Assembly: GCF_002775205.1 (NCBI RefSeq)
Contig: NC_036443.1
Span: 17,770,373-17,834,372, forward strand
Source of the DNA: Xiphophorus maculatus
Lineage: Eukaryota; Chordata; Actinopteri; Cyprinodontiformes; Poeciliidae
Length of the DNA stretch: 64,000 nucleotides
Direction of reading: 5' to 3'
Numbering within the stretch: the stretch's first letter is position 1; every line of letters begins with the position of its first letter. Shown here in pieces: positions 30,001 to 47,131 of the stretch. The notes under the pieces were generated by a model that was not told where the DNA came from, did no database searches, and was given only the letters and a program-made list of their open reading frames with translations. The translations under genes and the position numbers were made by a program.

Positions 30001-32852
30001 TTGATCAGTCACTTTTTCCACAAGTGTGACTGTCATGAACAACTGTGAGTGATCAGACAACAAACTCTAAATTCAGAGCAGTGATTCAGCCCCAGTTGAA
30101 CTGTCAGCTGCTTGAGGGTGTGACCTCCTCACCTGATTGTTGTTCACCTTGTAGCCATGTTTGAGGGCGAACGTTTTGCCCAGTGAAATGTTGATGGCAT
30201 AGCCAACGATGGCTATAGCGAAAGCATCGCCGATTATCTGTGAGAAGAGTGTGGTGTCAGGAGCATGAGGGGGCTTGAGCCTGAGGAAAGACAAATGTTT
30301 TTTTTATATATAGCTACAATAAAAAGCAGATTCAGTAATTGACTGTTGATTTCTAAAAAAAAAACCCCAAAAAACCCAACATATATTTGTTTTTCTTATT
30401 ATTTGACTTTTTAGGGAAATGTTCAGGGTCTCTTCACCAGGTTTCACCAGAAAGTGCTAGTGTACTCCTGAACTTTGATACTATTCCCATTTCTGTGTGT
30501 CCACCTGCCCATCTACTTTCTTTTTCTTTCTGTTTTGCCAAAAAATCCTCGACATTTTAAAGCCAGACGTGTGAACTCACCCGCTGGGAATCTCTCCAAC
30601 CACATCAATTGAATATTCACTGTTGAGTCCACAAAAGTGGGTTATGATTGTTGCTGTGACGATCTGATGGAAAGTAATGGCAAACAGGATGCTAATTTAA
30701 AATGAATACACTGAGTAAATCATTACTTTGCACACATATACAACACTTCTCTTAGGAAAGCTACAACCATTCGTCACTCAGCTCAAATGTAGGGTTATAC
30801 TACCCCCTAGTGGAATCTGAAGAGAAACAGCAAGAGATTAAGTGAAAATGAAAGAGAGAAAGCGAAGTACTCACAACTATAAGCTCTATAGGGATTGGTA
30901 ATGGTAGCTTCTGTCTGTAGCGATCATTGATTTCTTTAACAACGATGAGAACGGAAAGAGCTACCACGCTGACCAACAGCTCCGGGACCTTCGTCTGAGG
31001 AAGAAGTCTGCAAATATCCACCACAGTCTGTATGGAAGGGAGCAGTAAAAGTAGGAAGGACATCCCTGCAGGAAATCTTAATGTGATGACTGTTGCCATG
31101 TTGAAATCCGTTCTGGGATTAATGGCTTAAAATTAATAGAAGCACCGACTGCAACTTTGACTTAAAAGAAATGGAAAAGAAAGAAAACTTGGAAATACTT
31201 TATTTTTCTCACATACTCACATAAACAAGGTAGAATGGGCCAATGAAGCGAGCCGGTTTGACTCCAAACAGGCATTTGAGCTGAGAGACGCACACATGGC
31301 ACGCCGATGCTGTGGTGTAGCCTCGAACTAGCGGCTCGGAGAGGTACATCACCATGAAACCAAACTTCACCAAGCCCAGCAGGATCTTCCAAAAGAAAAA
31401 TAAGAGAAAAATTAATCTTCAGGCAATTCACCCACGGTGATGAGATAAGAGTGAACGTAAACATAAAGACTCACCTGAAAGATTCCAGCCAAGACTGTGA
31501 GGGAACACGCTACCTGTACTCTATACAAGTCCCTTGCAGTCAAGTTCACAATCTCTGACCCATTGGTGCCGTTTACAATAAAGTTACTGTCAGGTGCAAG
31601 CCTCTCTGTCACACTGCCAACCATGATACTGACCACAGCAAATGTACCTGGACACATACACACACACAAAAAAAACAAACTCCAGCATGTAGGAAATTTT
31701 TCCACTGTAGAAGACAAAGGAGGGTCAATAAGGACTCCTCAGTTAGATGTTTCCTCTCACCAACAGAGATGTGCCTGGAGGTGCCAAAGACACAGTAGAC
31801 CAGCACCGGGAAGAGGGAGGAGTAAAGTCCCAACACGGGGCGCAAAGAGGCCAGGAGAGCATATGCCATACCTTATACAGCCAAAAAAGAAATGCAGTTA
31901 AAGACTGCAAATGCTTTTGTTACTTTCTTTGCTCCCATGTCTTCCCATTAAATGTGAAGCATCAGTGCTTAACCCCCCCTAAATTTCACATAGTCAAAGT
32001 TTTTAACAAATAAACCAATAAATTTAGAACTCAGTTTGCATGAATACAAACCTTGTGGCAGATGCATGATTCCCACGCTGCAGCCAGACACCACATCACC
32101 TAAGATATTTTCTCGAAATGGGTATTTAGGCAGCCAGGAGAGAATGGGAATCCAGGTCAGCAGCACGTCCTTCACTCGAGACACGGAGCACCTGCAGAAA
32201 GCAAACAAACAACCAAACCAAAAAGCAGAAAGAAACAAAACTTTTCTCAGTGTTTTGTTAGCAGGTGATTGAAGACACCTATTTGTCTTTATTAACCGAC
32301 ATGAACTTGTTCATGTTAATGTGTACAGTCAAATAAGACGCCTGCTGAGAGGTTTATCAGCCACTGCTGTTCTTATTACATTGCAAGAGCATCTCCAACC
32401 AAAGCATACACAAGCTTGACATATGTTGCTAAATATTTCACAATATTTAAAATTTTTTGTCATTTTCTCAGAAAACTAACGCAATACCTTTTCTTCTGAT
32501 CCTGTCTCTATTTATTAGTTGTTCTATATTAATGAATCACTTCAATGCAAATGAATGCACAGGCAAATAAAAGCACTTTTAAAGATCCAACACTCAGTTT
32601 GACTCTGTAAAGAACAATGCTTCTGTCCAGAACATATTTCTGTCTCTCTTTTTTTTAACATTTGTCAGCAGCACCTCCACCCTCACATTTCTTCTCTTTT
32701 TTTTGGTTTTACCTCAGCATGTCTTTCATCTGTTCACCAGCGGTTGGTTTGGTGGACCATGTCCCTTTTTGGGCCACCACATCCAGGCGGGACTCATCCA
32801 GGACTTCCCTATGGACGACGTACTCCCCAAAAGTTGCGTATCTATCCTCCAT
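24010..32852 (-). CDS. slc26a6: SLC26A6-like anion exchanger, 18 coding exons
   Basis: Predicted Cl-/HCO3-/oxalate/sulfate exchanger of the plasma membrane. Exons on the minus strand, high to low: 32852-32713, 32191-32052, 31871-31761, 31647-31475, 31385-31221, 31027-30875, 30663-30581, 30280-30133, 27776-27663, 27511-27434, 26380-26285, 26201-26095, 25983-25914, 25348-25256, 25117-25007, 24936-24661, 24587-24533, 24173-24010. All phases agree; predicted 758 aa, the usual SLC26A6 size. Family motifs: [56 protein letters not shown] and [10 protein letters not shown]. The STAS domain begins near residue 527, with a Lys/Glu- and acid/Ser-rich insert (about 570-660). The ATG exon has an acceptor upstream (exon begins at 32875) and an in-frame TGA before the ATG, so there is an unseen 5' non-coding exon. 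The C-terminus is ambiguous: a GTGAGT donor consensus lies shortly before the stop. Which fish paralogue (a6a, b or c) is unresolved. Confidence 0.92.
28142..29257. repeat. Direct duplication (319/317 bp) flanking an LTR-like 480-bp segment, slc26a6 intron 8
   Basis: Copies at 28142-28460 and 28941-29257 differ at roughly 4-5% of positions. The spacer 28461-28940 is unrelated. With one base from each neighbour it reads TG...CA, has AATAAA near its right third, and is about 482 bp, so it resembles a solo LTR. No short target duplication is seen beside it. Confidence 0.75.
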
Positions 32853-33367
32853 GTCTTCGTCTGGTCAAGTAAAATCTGCAAACAATCATAAAACCTCTAT
32901 CTGCTTAAGGCTCCTGCTCTCTGCTCAAGGGTCTCTGTGAGTGAAAGAGATGTGTCAGGTGTCACCGTACTTCAGTACTGAGTAACACCGCTTGTTTCCT
33001 TTTAAACTGAGGGAGTGACTGAGAGTGAGAATCTGCACCAGTGTGTGGGAGTGACCATTTCTCTCCTGTCTTCAGAAGATACGCCATCCCTGATTCTCAT
33101 GGGCAGTTCTGGACAGGAGTCAATACTCCTGATGCTGGCCCATCTACTGAAGAGATAATGCTAAATCAATTACATATGATGATATGCACTGGTACAGAAA
33201 CCCTAACTGATGTTTTGGACCTATTTCATCTTTAACTTTTACAGTTTTACTTTAACAATTAATAAAAAAAATGAAGGTGTTGCATTTTTAGCTTCAGTCG
33301 TTTTCATGTACTAGCTTGAGGCTCTGAAACATTGCCACCACGAAACCCCAAGAAGTTCTTTCAGTGT

Positions 33368-33668
33368 CAGTGGTTCGCAAAGTGTGGGGCGCGCCCCCTG
33401 GGTGGGGGCAGTATCATTGCAGGGGGTCGCGGGAAGCGGTATGGATGAATGACAACAACAAAAAAACACTTACACAAAAGTGTTTCACTGTAAAGATGAT
33501 TTGTAGTGTGTTTTGTTGCAACCTGAAGTGTGAAATAAACTTCAGTGGAGTTTGAAAACAAAATATGTGTATAGGTTTATGTCTGGTTGAATGATGTGTG
33601 TGCCCAGTTGATTATTATTTTTTTTTTTTTGGGAGGGGGGGGCAGAAGAAAATCTTTGGGAACCACTG
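33368..33668. mobile_element. Non-autonomous hAT-like element
   Basis: About 301 bp. The left end is CAGTGGTTCGCAAAG and the right end, read on the minus strand, is CAGTGGTTCCCAAAG: 14 of 15 positions match. The subterminal GGGGCGCGCCCCCTGGG and G-rich right end are typical of vertebrate hAT elements. The flanking 8-mers do not match, so the target duplication has decayed or an end is mis-set. No transposase. Confidence 0.7.
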
Positions 33669-35839
33669 GGCTTGCTTAATATAATAATCAGGTTTTTTGT
33701 TTTGTTTTGTTTGTTTCACAGTTTTGCTATGTGTCCACATGGAAAACACTGCCTGCACAGTGGCCTACCTCTTAAATTTGGTCTGGTGCCAGCACTGCCG
33801 ATACTCACTTAAGCAAACAAACACATATATACATGTCTACTGTGTTCTGCAAGCATCCATCGGTGTTGTTTGAGTGTATGAATGAGTTTTACTGAAATCT
33901 TCATGACATCCTGAATTTTATGAACAAAGAACATTTGCTCTGAAGGAAGATAACAGATGACCCACTAGATTACTGCTATGATTTTGTTTTCCATATTGAG
34001 CAAAATGCAGCCAACATATCTTAAAATGTATGAGTGGATTCCTTGAACATTAAACACTTCTTTTCGAAGTTATTTTTTATATTTAACGGGAAAAGGGGGA
34101 AAACAAAATAAAAACAGCCATATAAAATACTTTTTTTTCAAAGTAGATTGGAAACTGAAACAGAGTCTTTGGAAAATATCTCAGTTTGTGAACTTTTCTT
34201 GGGTTCCTTGAATTTAACAGATTCTTTACTCTCCTTGCCAAAACCTTTTAGTTGCCTTGGACTATCTTTGCACAGATATTTGGTGATGTTAAGATAAAAT
34301 CACAATTAAAGTTGCAATCAACTTACCCAATCTTTAGCATAAAACTTTTAAAATAAGTGTCAACTCTCTATCTTTAGCCTTAAAATTCAGAAAAAAAGGT
34401 ATTTTTTGGACATATTGTTAGATGGACAGTATTAAGATGGACATATTGTTAAATTTGTGGATAAAAATTATTGAATTTTTTTGGCAGATTTTTACACTTA
34501 GCTTATGTAAATTTGTTTTCATTTGATAATATAATAGTGATAACTGATAGCACTAATTTTAATGCACACTGCTAAAGAAAAATACTTTAAAAGTATGTAA
34601 GTTTAACTCAGCTGAGATGCATATCCACATGACGTTTTTATTGAGAATAATTTTGTTTGTTAGATTGATGTTCAATGTTGAGAACTACTATGCTTGTCTG
34701 AATAAAATGTCTTGTGAGAAAAAAAACAAGGAGACATTTTGTTTAAATCTAAGTGAAAATCTAGTGCTTTATTTTTTTGCAAGCAGAATCAGAAAAAAAG
34801 GGTTTTATTATTGATATAATTTATTGATCTTATTTATCTTAGACACCACGCAGCATTTACATTCATACATTTTGAGTCATTTTTTTGCTGTCTTTTCCTC
34901 AGAGACTACTACTAAAACCAAAGGTTTACTGAAGTGAAGGGCAAAAAACTCAAGTGAAGGAACAGTTGACCCACATAAGGAAATTTCACTTAAGAAAAAA
35001 CAGGAACTTCCAATGGATCAGTGTTAAATGCAACATTCCTCCACATATTAACCATGGCCCTGCCACACACACACACACACATGTAAATGTGTGATTTTAA
35101 AACCCAATAACATTTTGATGACCAAGCACAGCTGAAAGAACAGCTTGTTTTGAAAGAGAGAACATTGAATCAAGGGACAGTTATGCAAAGACAAAGTCAG
35201 ACATCTGAAAATGTTGTGAGTAGTTAATCCAGATCTCAGCATGTTTGATGTTAACGTTTGACCTCATTTTAAGGAGATTATAATAGAAAAATGGTAAAAA
35301 TAATTTAATTGCATCAAAAAGTTGCATTTCAAATCATTTTCTTTAAAATTTATATTATTTACTTTTACGTTGCTAATTTGCAAATTCCTCTAAAACCTTT
35401 TTTTCTGAACCAATTAGCATCGGCTAAGTCACATTGATGTTTCTGTTTGCTCAATCTTCACCTAAGTCAAGGCCGATCAAACACAAACATTCTTCAAAAA
35501 TCTCTGTTATCTTGAGTTTGAAGTGTCTGTCTGCACCATTACGGGAGTTTCCACTCACCTTAGGCTGCTACCAGGTCTTATGTAGAACTAAAAGGCAGGT
35601 TAAATCAGTTGTTTCCTTTAACAAGTTAAATAATAACATTTTAAAAGGCAGTCTGTTTTTCTCCTAACTTGAAAAATCTCATATGAATGTCGTCTCTGAG
35701 CTGGACTTGCAGACAGCTGAACTACCGCTGTGGGTGGTGGGATTTCCCCTCTGGAGAGACCCTCGTTCACAGCTTTTACGACTTCTGATCGGTTCAGTTG
35801 GAGAAATGTTATTTACATTTACCATTAAAATCTTTGGCT

Positions 35840-35976
35840 AGGGCGTGCTGTGGTGGCATAGGGGATAGCTCAACCCACGTTTGGAGGCCTTGAACGTGGC
35901 CGTCGCGGGTAGTCACCCTACTAAGGGACACTAGAGCCCACAAAAGACCCCATGGAGGGGAGAGAAAAAATAAAAT
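35840..35976 (+). mobile_element. tRNA-derived SINE with perfect 12-bp target duplication
   Basis: The 5' part GGCGTGCTGTGGTGGCATAG and GATAGCTCAACCCACG carries a tRNA-like A box; a B-box-like GTCGCGGGTAGTC follows. The 3' part ACTAGAGCCCACAAAAGACC ends in an A-rich tail. AAATCTTTGGCT occurs at both 35828-35839 and 35977-35988. Compared with the family as I remember it, the central CT-rich block is deleted. Confidence 0.8.
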
Positions 35977-36100
35977 AAATCTTTGGCTGAAGAGGCGATT
36001 GTAATCCCAGTGTAGGGTAAGAATAGATTATGACGAGAATTTATTAAATTACTGAAAAACGAGCATTTTGAAATGACAGCCATAGAGAAAGTCTAGTGCT

Positions 36101-36310
36101 CCTCTGATCCGGAGATCTGATCTTTGTCCCGCCCCCGCAGCCAACGAACCAATCAACAGCTAACTCCAAACTGGCCCGGTCTGGCTGGCCCGATTGGAAC
36201 CACGGCTCTCGTGGTTCCAGGGAGCCGGGTGGTACTGGGTCTGACTGTGCAATGCAAAAGGGGCTATAGACACATTCACTCCGTTCAGATGCATCAAGTG
36301 GCCTGAAGCA
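36101..36310. repeat. GC-richer patch with perfect hairpin, probable MITE
   Basis: Centred on GGAACCACG (36196-36204) and its complement (36210-36218). On the minus strand it begins with CCCCTTTTGCATTGCA-like sequence seen at ends of some teleost MITEs. It also contains CCCGCCCCC and CCAAT, so a promoter is an alternative reading, but no exon follows. Confidence 0.35.
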
Positions 36311-36334
36311 CGCCATACAGTGTCATTTTGTTGT

Positions 36335-37440
36335 AAATGTTGCAAGTTCTAAGTCAATGTTTCATTTTTATTGTACTCTTTTATTTAAAAAAAAAGCTTA
36401 AAATCAAACAACAACAACAACAGAAAAGGAAAGAACAGTTATTGTTTTTTTTTTATTTGGGATTCAACATCTTAACTGTAATATAAAAATGTCCTTGTTG
36501 TGTTTGTTTCTGTTTTAAATGTTCAACGGTTTACATCATAATTGTATGTATTCAAACTCGTAATGTAATGTAAATAGCTGTTGATTGTGTTTGTCTTTCT
36601 TTTAAATGTTGCAGGTTCTGTGTCAATGTTGCATTTTTATTTTGTCCTCCATTTGGTACAAATAAATGCTAGGAAACAAACAACAGAAAAACAACTAAAC
36701 AAAAATGGAAAAGTTGGATCTATTCCACCTCTTTACAGTAATGTAAATAGCTTCTTGTGTTCGTTTCTGTCTTAAGTTGAAAGTCTTACATCATCATTCT
36801 ATGTATTCAAACTTTAATGTAATGTAACCAGCTGTTGATGTGTTTGTCTTTGTTTTAAGTGTTTTAAGTTGCATTTTTGTATGCCTTTTTATTATTAAAA
36901 AATTGCTAAAAAAGGCAAAATAAAGAAGGAATGTGTTTTATTTGATTTGAATGTAAAATAAATTTATGTTGATGTGTTTCCCTTTCTCTTAAGTGTTGCA
37001 GGTTCTACATTTTTATTATGTCTTTATTTTTTTTAAAAAATGCTGTTTACACTACGATAAGAAACAAACAAAACAAAACAACTAAACAAAAATACAAAGG
37101 TTGGATCTATTCCACCTCTTTACAGTAATGTAAATAGCTTCTTCTTGTGTTTGTATCTGTTTAAATGATGAAAGTCTTACATCATCATTCTTTGTATTCA
37201 AACTTTAATGTAATGTAAACAGCTGCTGATGTGTTTGTCTTTGTTTGAATTGTTGCAAGTTCTATGTCAATGTTGCATTTTTATTATGTCTTTTTATTTA
37301 AAAAATGCTGGGGAAAAAAACAAGCAAAATAAGGGAGGAAAACTTTTTATTTGATTTTGGATCTATTCCACCTCTATACAGTAATGTAAATAGCTTCTTA
37401 TGTTTGTTTCTGTTTAAATGATGAAAGTCTTACATCATCT
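36335..37440. repeat. Tandem array of ~250-270-bp units (about four diverged copies)
   Basis: The landmark GTTGCA(A/G)GTTCT recurs near 36339, 36610, 36995 and 37248, with a shortened unit near 36858. A second landmark, GGATCTATTCCACCTCT followed by ACAGTAATGTAAATAGCTTC, recurs near 36717, 37103 and 37364, with a diverged version near 36461. Units differ by small indels. The array ends beside a CA microsatellite. Confidence 0.75.
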
Positions 37441-37497
37441 GGGGTCAGCCCTCCCCTTTTTTTTCCTTCAGAGGTATCTGTCCACTCTTGCGACTGG

Positions 37498-37504
<7 letters not shown>

Positions 37505-37570
<66 letters not shown>
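37505..37570. repeat. (CA)33 microsatellite
   Basis: 66 bases of uninterrupted CA. The poly-Thr/His and poly-Cys/Val frames through it are artefacts. Confidence 0.95.
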
Positions 37571-37573
<3 letters not shown>

Positions 37574-39424
37574 GCAGGTACACTGAGCACTACTGCCATT
37601 GACCCTTCCCCAGAGGTCATGAGAATCATCCTGTGTTGGCATTTGAATTGTAGCTTCCAGACCTTCTTAGAGGTCAGAAGGAGTTCACCAAAACAATGTG
37701 TCGCAATGATGGGATTGGCAGATGTCAAAAGAATGTTTATTTTGGGGGATGGAATGTTTATTTAAGGGGGGGCACATCTGGTCACCGGAAATTAAAAGAA
37801 ATTAATGATTAGGGTTATAAATTACTCCACCGATTAAATTTTGTCATAAGGGTGGCTATATATCTCTCTTCCATGGTCTGGATAGAAACCAGGTGGGATG
37901 AGTGAGACATCTCTGCAGAGATATGAAAAGTTTTAATGCTTCCTATCAATCAAATCTTGCCCTGTCATTGTTGACAGGAAAAGATCTTCAGACCAAAGTT
38001 CATGTACTCACATCAAGTGTAAACTGAGGCCTACGTGAGTGAAACCTGCGTTCAAAGGTCCGAATGCTCGCAGGTCGGAAGACGTTTGACCAAAGGAGCC
38101 GATGTCTATGCATGCATACCACTTACTAATTCATGGTACAAACTTTGCTCCTGTGGTTGTGGAACATAGCATGCTCAACTGTGCATGAAAACACTGTTAG
38201 GAAATAGTCAGCCTGTAATGAGACTGTGTGGAAATTCATGTCACCTCCATTGACCTGTCGAGAAGACAGACACACCTCCAGCCACACGAAGTCACATGAC
38301 AGAAACTGCAAACTGCACTTCATCCATGAATGACATGAAAAGGAAAGACCTATGTGATAAATAAATCTGCTTTGACCTATAGCATCAGTTGTTTACACAG
38401 ATATAACAATAAACCCAATTCGGTTAAGTAAACTATGACTTTGACTGTTCTACATTGTAACAGCTACGTGATGTCTGACAGGATGTCTGCTGCACTATGA
38501 CACCCTGTAAATGTCTAAATGAAAATCTTTATGTGAAAATCCTCCACGGCTTTATTCAACAGTCTAAGGACTTTATGCATATGCATATTCTGTTTTTCTT
38601 TTTCCATTCTCCTTTAGTGGATTCACTCATTCCAAATCTCCAGGTTTCTGGCTTCGGTCAGCTGATTCCAGAGGCTTGGTCATATAATCAGTCACTACTC
38701 TCTTTTATGGACAAAAACTCTTCACTGAGCCTTAACAATTACCTTTCACAATTTAGACTTTGATAAACATGAAAACCTGCATGGCCCAGAGTTAAAATAG
38801 TCTAAACACATCTGCAAGTTTCTTTCGATCCTGCTCTTTAAATAGGGTGACTTAGCTGTCTGATCCAGACTGAAACGTTTGCGATTTCTTTCTACTCTTG
38901 AAAAACAAGTGACTTGTCTTGTTGTAGACATTCAATTTGAAATGGAGCATTGATGTTAGAATGAGAGGAAGCGTAGCTGTAAACATAAACTCGGCTGCAG
39001 CTCTTCTAGCAGTGGCTGATCTATTTTAAACTCACTTCATCTGTGAGTTTGATGTTGTCTGCTATGCCTTCCCTAGCTGTAAATAGCACAGAACACAAGT
39101 GCAGCACACCTTCACAAACAAGCCTCACATGTACAGTAGCTTGTAATGTGACAATTTATGAGATCTACGTTGAGAAACCTCTTGGTTTTAGGAAACAGGT
39201 AAGACTATTTTTGTTATTGTGCTTCTTAAGTTTGTTAAAAGGATTCGTCAGTGTGCTTTTATTCCCCTGGAAGTGACTTGTGAATGTTTAACCTACTCAT
39301 TGACTGTCTATTGTATATTTAGGAGGAAAAGTTTTGAAAGGATTTATCAGGCTCTCGTATTATTTTCTGTCACAGCTGCACTTTGTACATATTTGAGAAA
39401 TAAATCTCAACGCATTTGTTTCAA

Positions 39425-39620
39425 CTGTTTTAAAATTGACAAAAGAATAAAGTGAAATTTGGAATAGGTTTCGGTCTCTTTCCCCTTTTGTCTTTGACAA
39501 ACTTGGCATAAAATCACAAGTTTTTTATCCCGGAACTGACAGAAGTGGTGCAGACATTTACATCCAGCCTCTATGGAGACCGAGGTGCAGCTGTCTGCTC
39601 AGGAACAGCATGGATCATTT
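39425..39620 (+). pseudogene. Decayed duplicate of the kbtbd12 promoter and first exon
   Basis: This stretch matches 40395-40590 over its length, including AATAAAGT(GA)A, TTTGGCATAAAAT-like and ACTGACAGAAG(T)GGTGCAG segments and the start of the coding exon. The ATG at 39573 gives METEVQLSAQEQHGSF, against MESEVQPSAQEQHGSF in the real gene. After that the reading diverges and reaches a stop at about codon 29. No donor site or downstream BTB sequence follows. It lies 966 bp upstream of the real start codon, in the same orientation. It is most simply a partial tandem duplication of the 5' end. Whether the duplicate still acts as a promoter cannot be told. Confidence 0.75.
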
Positions 39621-40538
39621 ATGCTCCCAGTGTTGTGGAACCTTCTGTTAAGTACATGATGAGAATTGAACTCTTTGTCTTTGAGACTTTCATTGAACTT
39701 GTTAGAATGAAGAGAGCTGCACTACCAGCAGTCTTCCCAAGAGCTCTGGCTGCTTGCATGCAGCCCACACACAATTACATCGCTGCGTCAAAAACACACA
39801 TCCTCCTCCCATTTTTTCAAGATGACCTTCACATTCCAACAGTTGGAGCAAGGCTCCGAGCTACACCACTCCGTTGACATCCAGCAGACACTCGGCTCTG
39901 TTTCACTTAGTGATCAACTGTTAAGTTTAAATGAGAAAATACTGAATTTAAAGGTAACATTTCCCATTACATTTTCACCCTCTTCAATACAAATTAAACA
40001 TATTATTCATGCAAGCTATAATAAGTAAATTTTATTTAAGACCTTCACATTACATCTTGATGATTCTTAAACCACTTTTCTTCAAAATTAAAGGCTTAAA
40101 ACTCAGTGCCAGGACCCAACCCCCTACTACATCACATATTAAACATTGCAATCAGAAAACTTAATTATTCCTAGCAGGGGAAGGAAAAATATTTCTGCAG
40201 AAGACAGAAATTCTTCTTACAGTCCATCACTGCCAAGCTAATTATTATTCCTCTGTAAGAACAGTGTAACCCGTGCACTGATCTTGCAAAGATGGGGGAA
40301 AGAAATGTTTTTGCAAACGGCGCTTATCATTCTTCATGTTGAATTGTCTGTGCATGCCGCTGGAAGTGATGGACAGTCTTTATCTTTTAGCTGCTTTTGA
40401 ATTAACAGAGGAATAAAGTAAGATTTGGGAATAAGCTTGAATCTTTATCCCCTTTTTACTTCGACACGTTTTGCATAAAATGTGACGTTTTTATCCCCAA
40501 ACTGACGGCAATGATGCAGTCATCTACAACAAGCCTCC

Positions 40539-45490
<4,952 letters not shown>

Positions 45491-47131
45491 CGCAAGCACC
45501 TCCTCATGACTCTCTGAGCAACAATGCAGGGGCCTGATACGTGTGTGTGGGGGGGTGACTGCATGAGCGGCCATTCTTACAAAGCTACATTCTAACATAA
45601 ATACTTCACTCCCACATGTCATACATCTCAAAACAAAACTAAATGAAATAGGCCTGTGTGCATTTAGTTCATGTGAATCAGTTCGCTGCTTTACAGACAA
45701 AATGGATAACTTTCATTAAATAGCTTTTAATTAAGACACTTTCTCGGAGGCTTACAGAATTGTTTTTTTGTTGTTCTTTTTTTTTTTTTTTTAAAAGCTG
45801 TCTGTAAAAATTATTAGCACAAAAACAGATCATAGGAGCCTTTTTACAACTTATATGACATGAACATACAATAATTTCAGGATAAACTTTCTGACATTGT
45901 TATATAAAGTGCACACCAAGCTTAATAGCTACCCTGGAAAAGATGTGTAAAAATCTTTTTATGTAGTAACAGGCTTTTATAGAAAGCTCTTCTTGAAATT
46001 TAGATTACATATTCAGTGAAATTAACTTAACTTAGTATTAGCACTGTACTATTAAAACTTTGCACTACCACTTTTGACAAATAGACAGCACTTTTTAGTT
46101 TTCCATACAATTTCACAGAGAAAGGTATTTTTGACCATTTCTTTTTGCACAGTTTTTCCAGAAACTTGGGTCCTTTCTTTTTGGGATGTACAGTAGGTCT
46201 TTGAACTGTGATGTTCAGTGAATGAATGAAGTTTTGTTGCCAGAATGATCATTGTGGTGTTGATTTGATCATGTTTTATGGGTTGTTCTCCTGCTGATAG
46301 ACCAGTGATAAAGAGTCCTTGTTGATGTGAACTTTAGTAAGATTCCTAGAGTTTCTGAAGGCGAAATACCTTTAACTGTATAAAATATTTTCACCCAAAG
46401 TACTAGTACGTTTGGGGGCTATTGTAGATAATAATAAAGAAATGCATCTAATCTATAGTTTTTATTGATATGGAAGGAAAACTGTTCATTTAAAGATAAA
46501 CTGTGCTGTTAACTGTGGCAGATGCAAATACTCTTGGGGTTTTTATGCTTAAAACCTTTTCCCTTTCCCCTCCAGCTAATACATATAAAAAAATTTAATA
46601 CTGTTGTATTTTGGTTTTTATGTTGGAATTATTTTTATGTATACATATATTTTGTCATTCTGAATTATAAATTAAACTTTCATATGCAAGTTTAAGTCTG
46701 CATACATTACTTTTATAGAGAAATCGCTCAGTCTGGCACAAGATGGCTTGTTTCAGCTGTCTGGCTTGAAGTTGTAACCACTGCAAGCCATTCACAAAAT
46801 AAAAACCTAATTCAAGCAAATTCAGTTAACTTTTATCCAGCTGCCTGCTTTGAACATCAGTATTCCTGCTTCTTTTACGTTTTAAAAAAAGCCCAACAAA
46901 TTTGGAAGAATTAGATCTGCAGCAGAAATCATCTTCAGATTTAGTGGAACTCTCATAACAACCATAAGGCAGAGTCACTGGGAGTATCTTTAAGTGGCTT
47001 CAAGACAACCAGTGTCCTTCTACAAGGATAACAGTGCAGGTGTGTCAGTGGGAGTGATGAAACGTGGGAAACTCCTCTGACATTCTCAGGAAAGATACTT
47101 CCAGCTTCCCAGCTTCCAGTCTGAATCCGAC
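45491..47131. other. kbtbd12 3' UTR and amhr2 upstream region
   Basis: No coding exon is supported. AATAAA motifs at 46433-46438 and 46798-46803 are candidate ends of the kbtbd12 transcript. Only about 330 bp would then remain before the amhr2 start codon, so the amhr2 promoter probably lies in about 46800-47130. It has no CpG island and no clear TATA box. Confidence 0.5.

Larger units (their letters stand above)
32876..39424. other. Divergent intergenic region between slc26a6 and kbtbd12
   Basis: About 6.5 kb with no supported coding exon. It should contain the slc26a6 promoter and 5' non-coding exon, which I could not place. The identifiable content is repeats: a hAT-like element, a SINE, a foldback patch, a tandem array and a CA microsatellite, each listed separately. 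The rest (33700-35800 and 37800-39400) is unremarkable AT-rich DNA. Confidence 0.55.

Noticed and set aside
35840-35940. Possible functional tRNA gene
   Set aside because: The A and B boxes are tRNA-like, but the cloverleaf cannot be closed. The 3' part and perfect target duplications show that it is a SINE.
37398-37765. Poly-Thr/His and poly-Cys/Val frames
   Set aside because: They are produced entirely by the CA microsatellite at 37505-37570.
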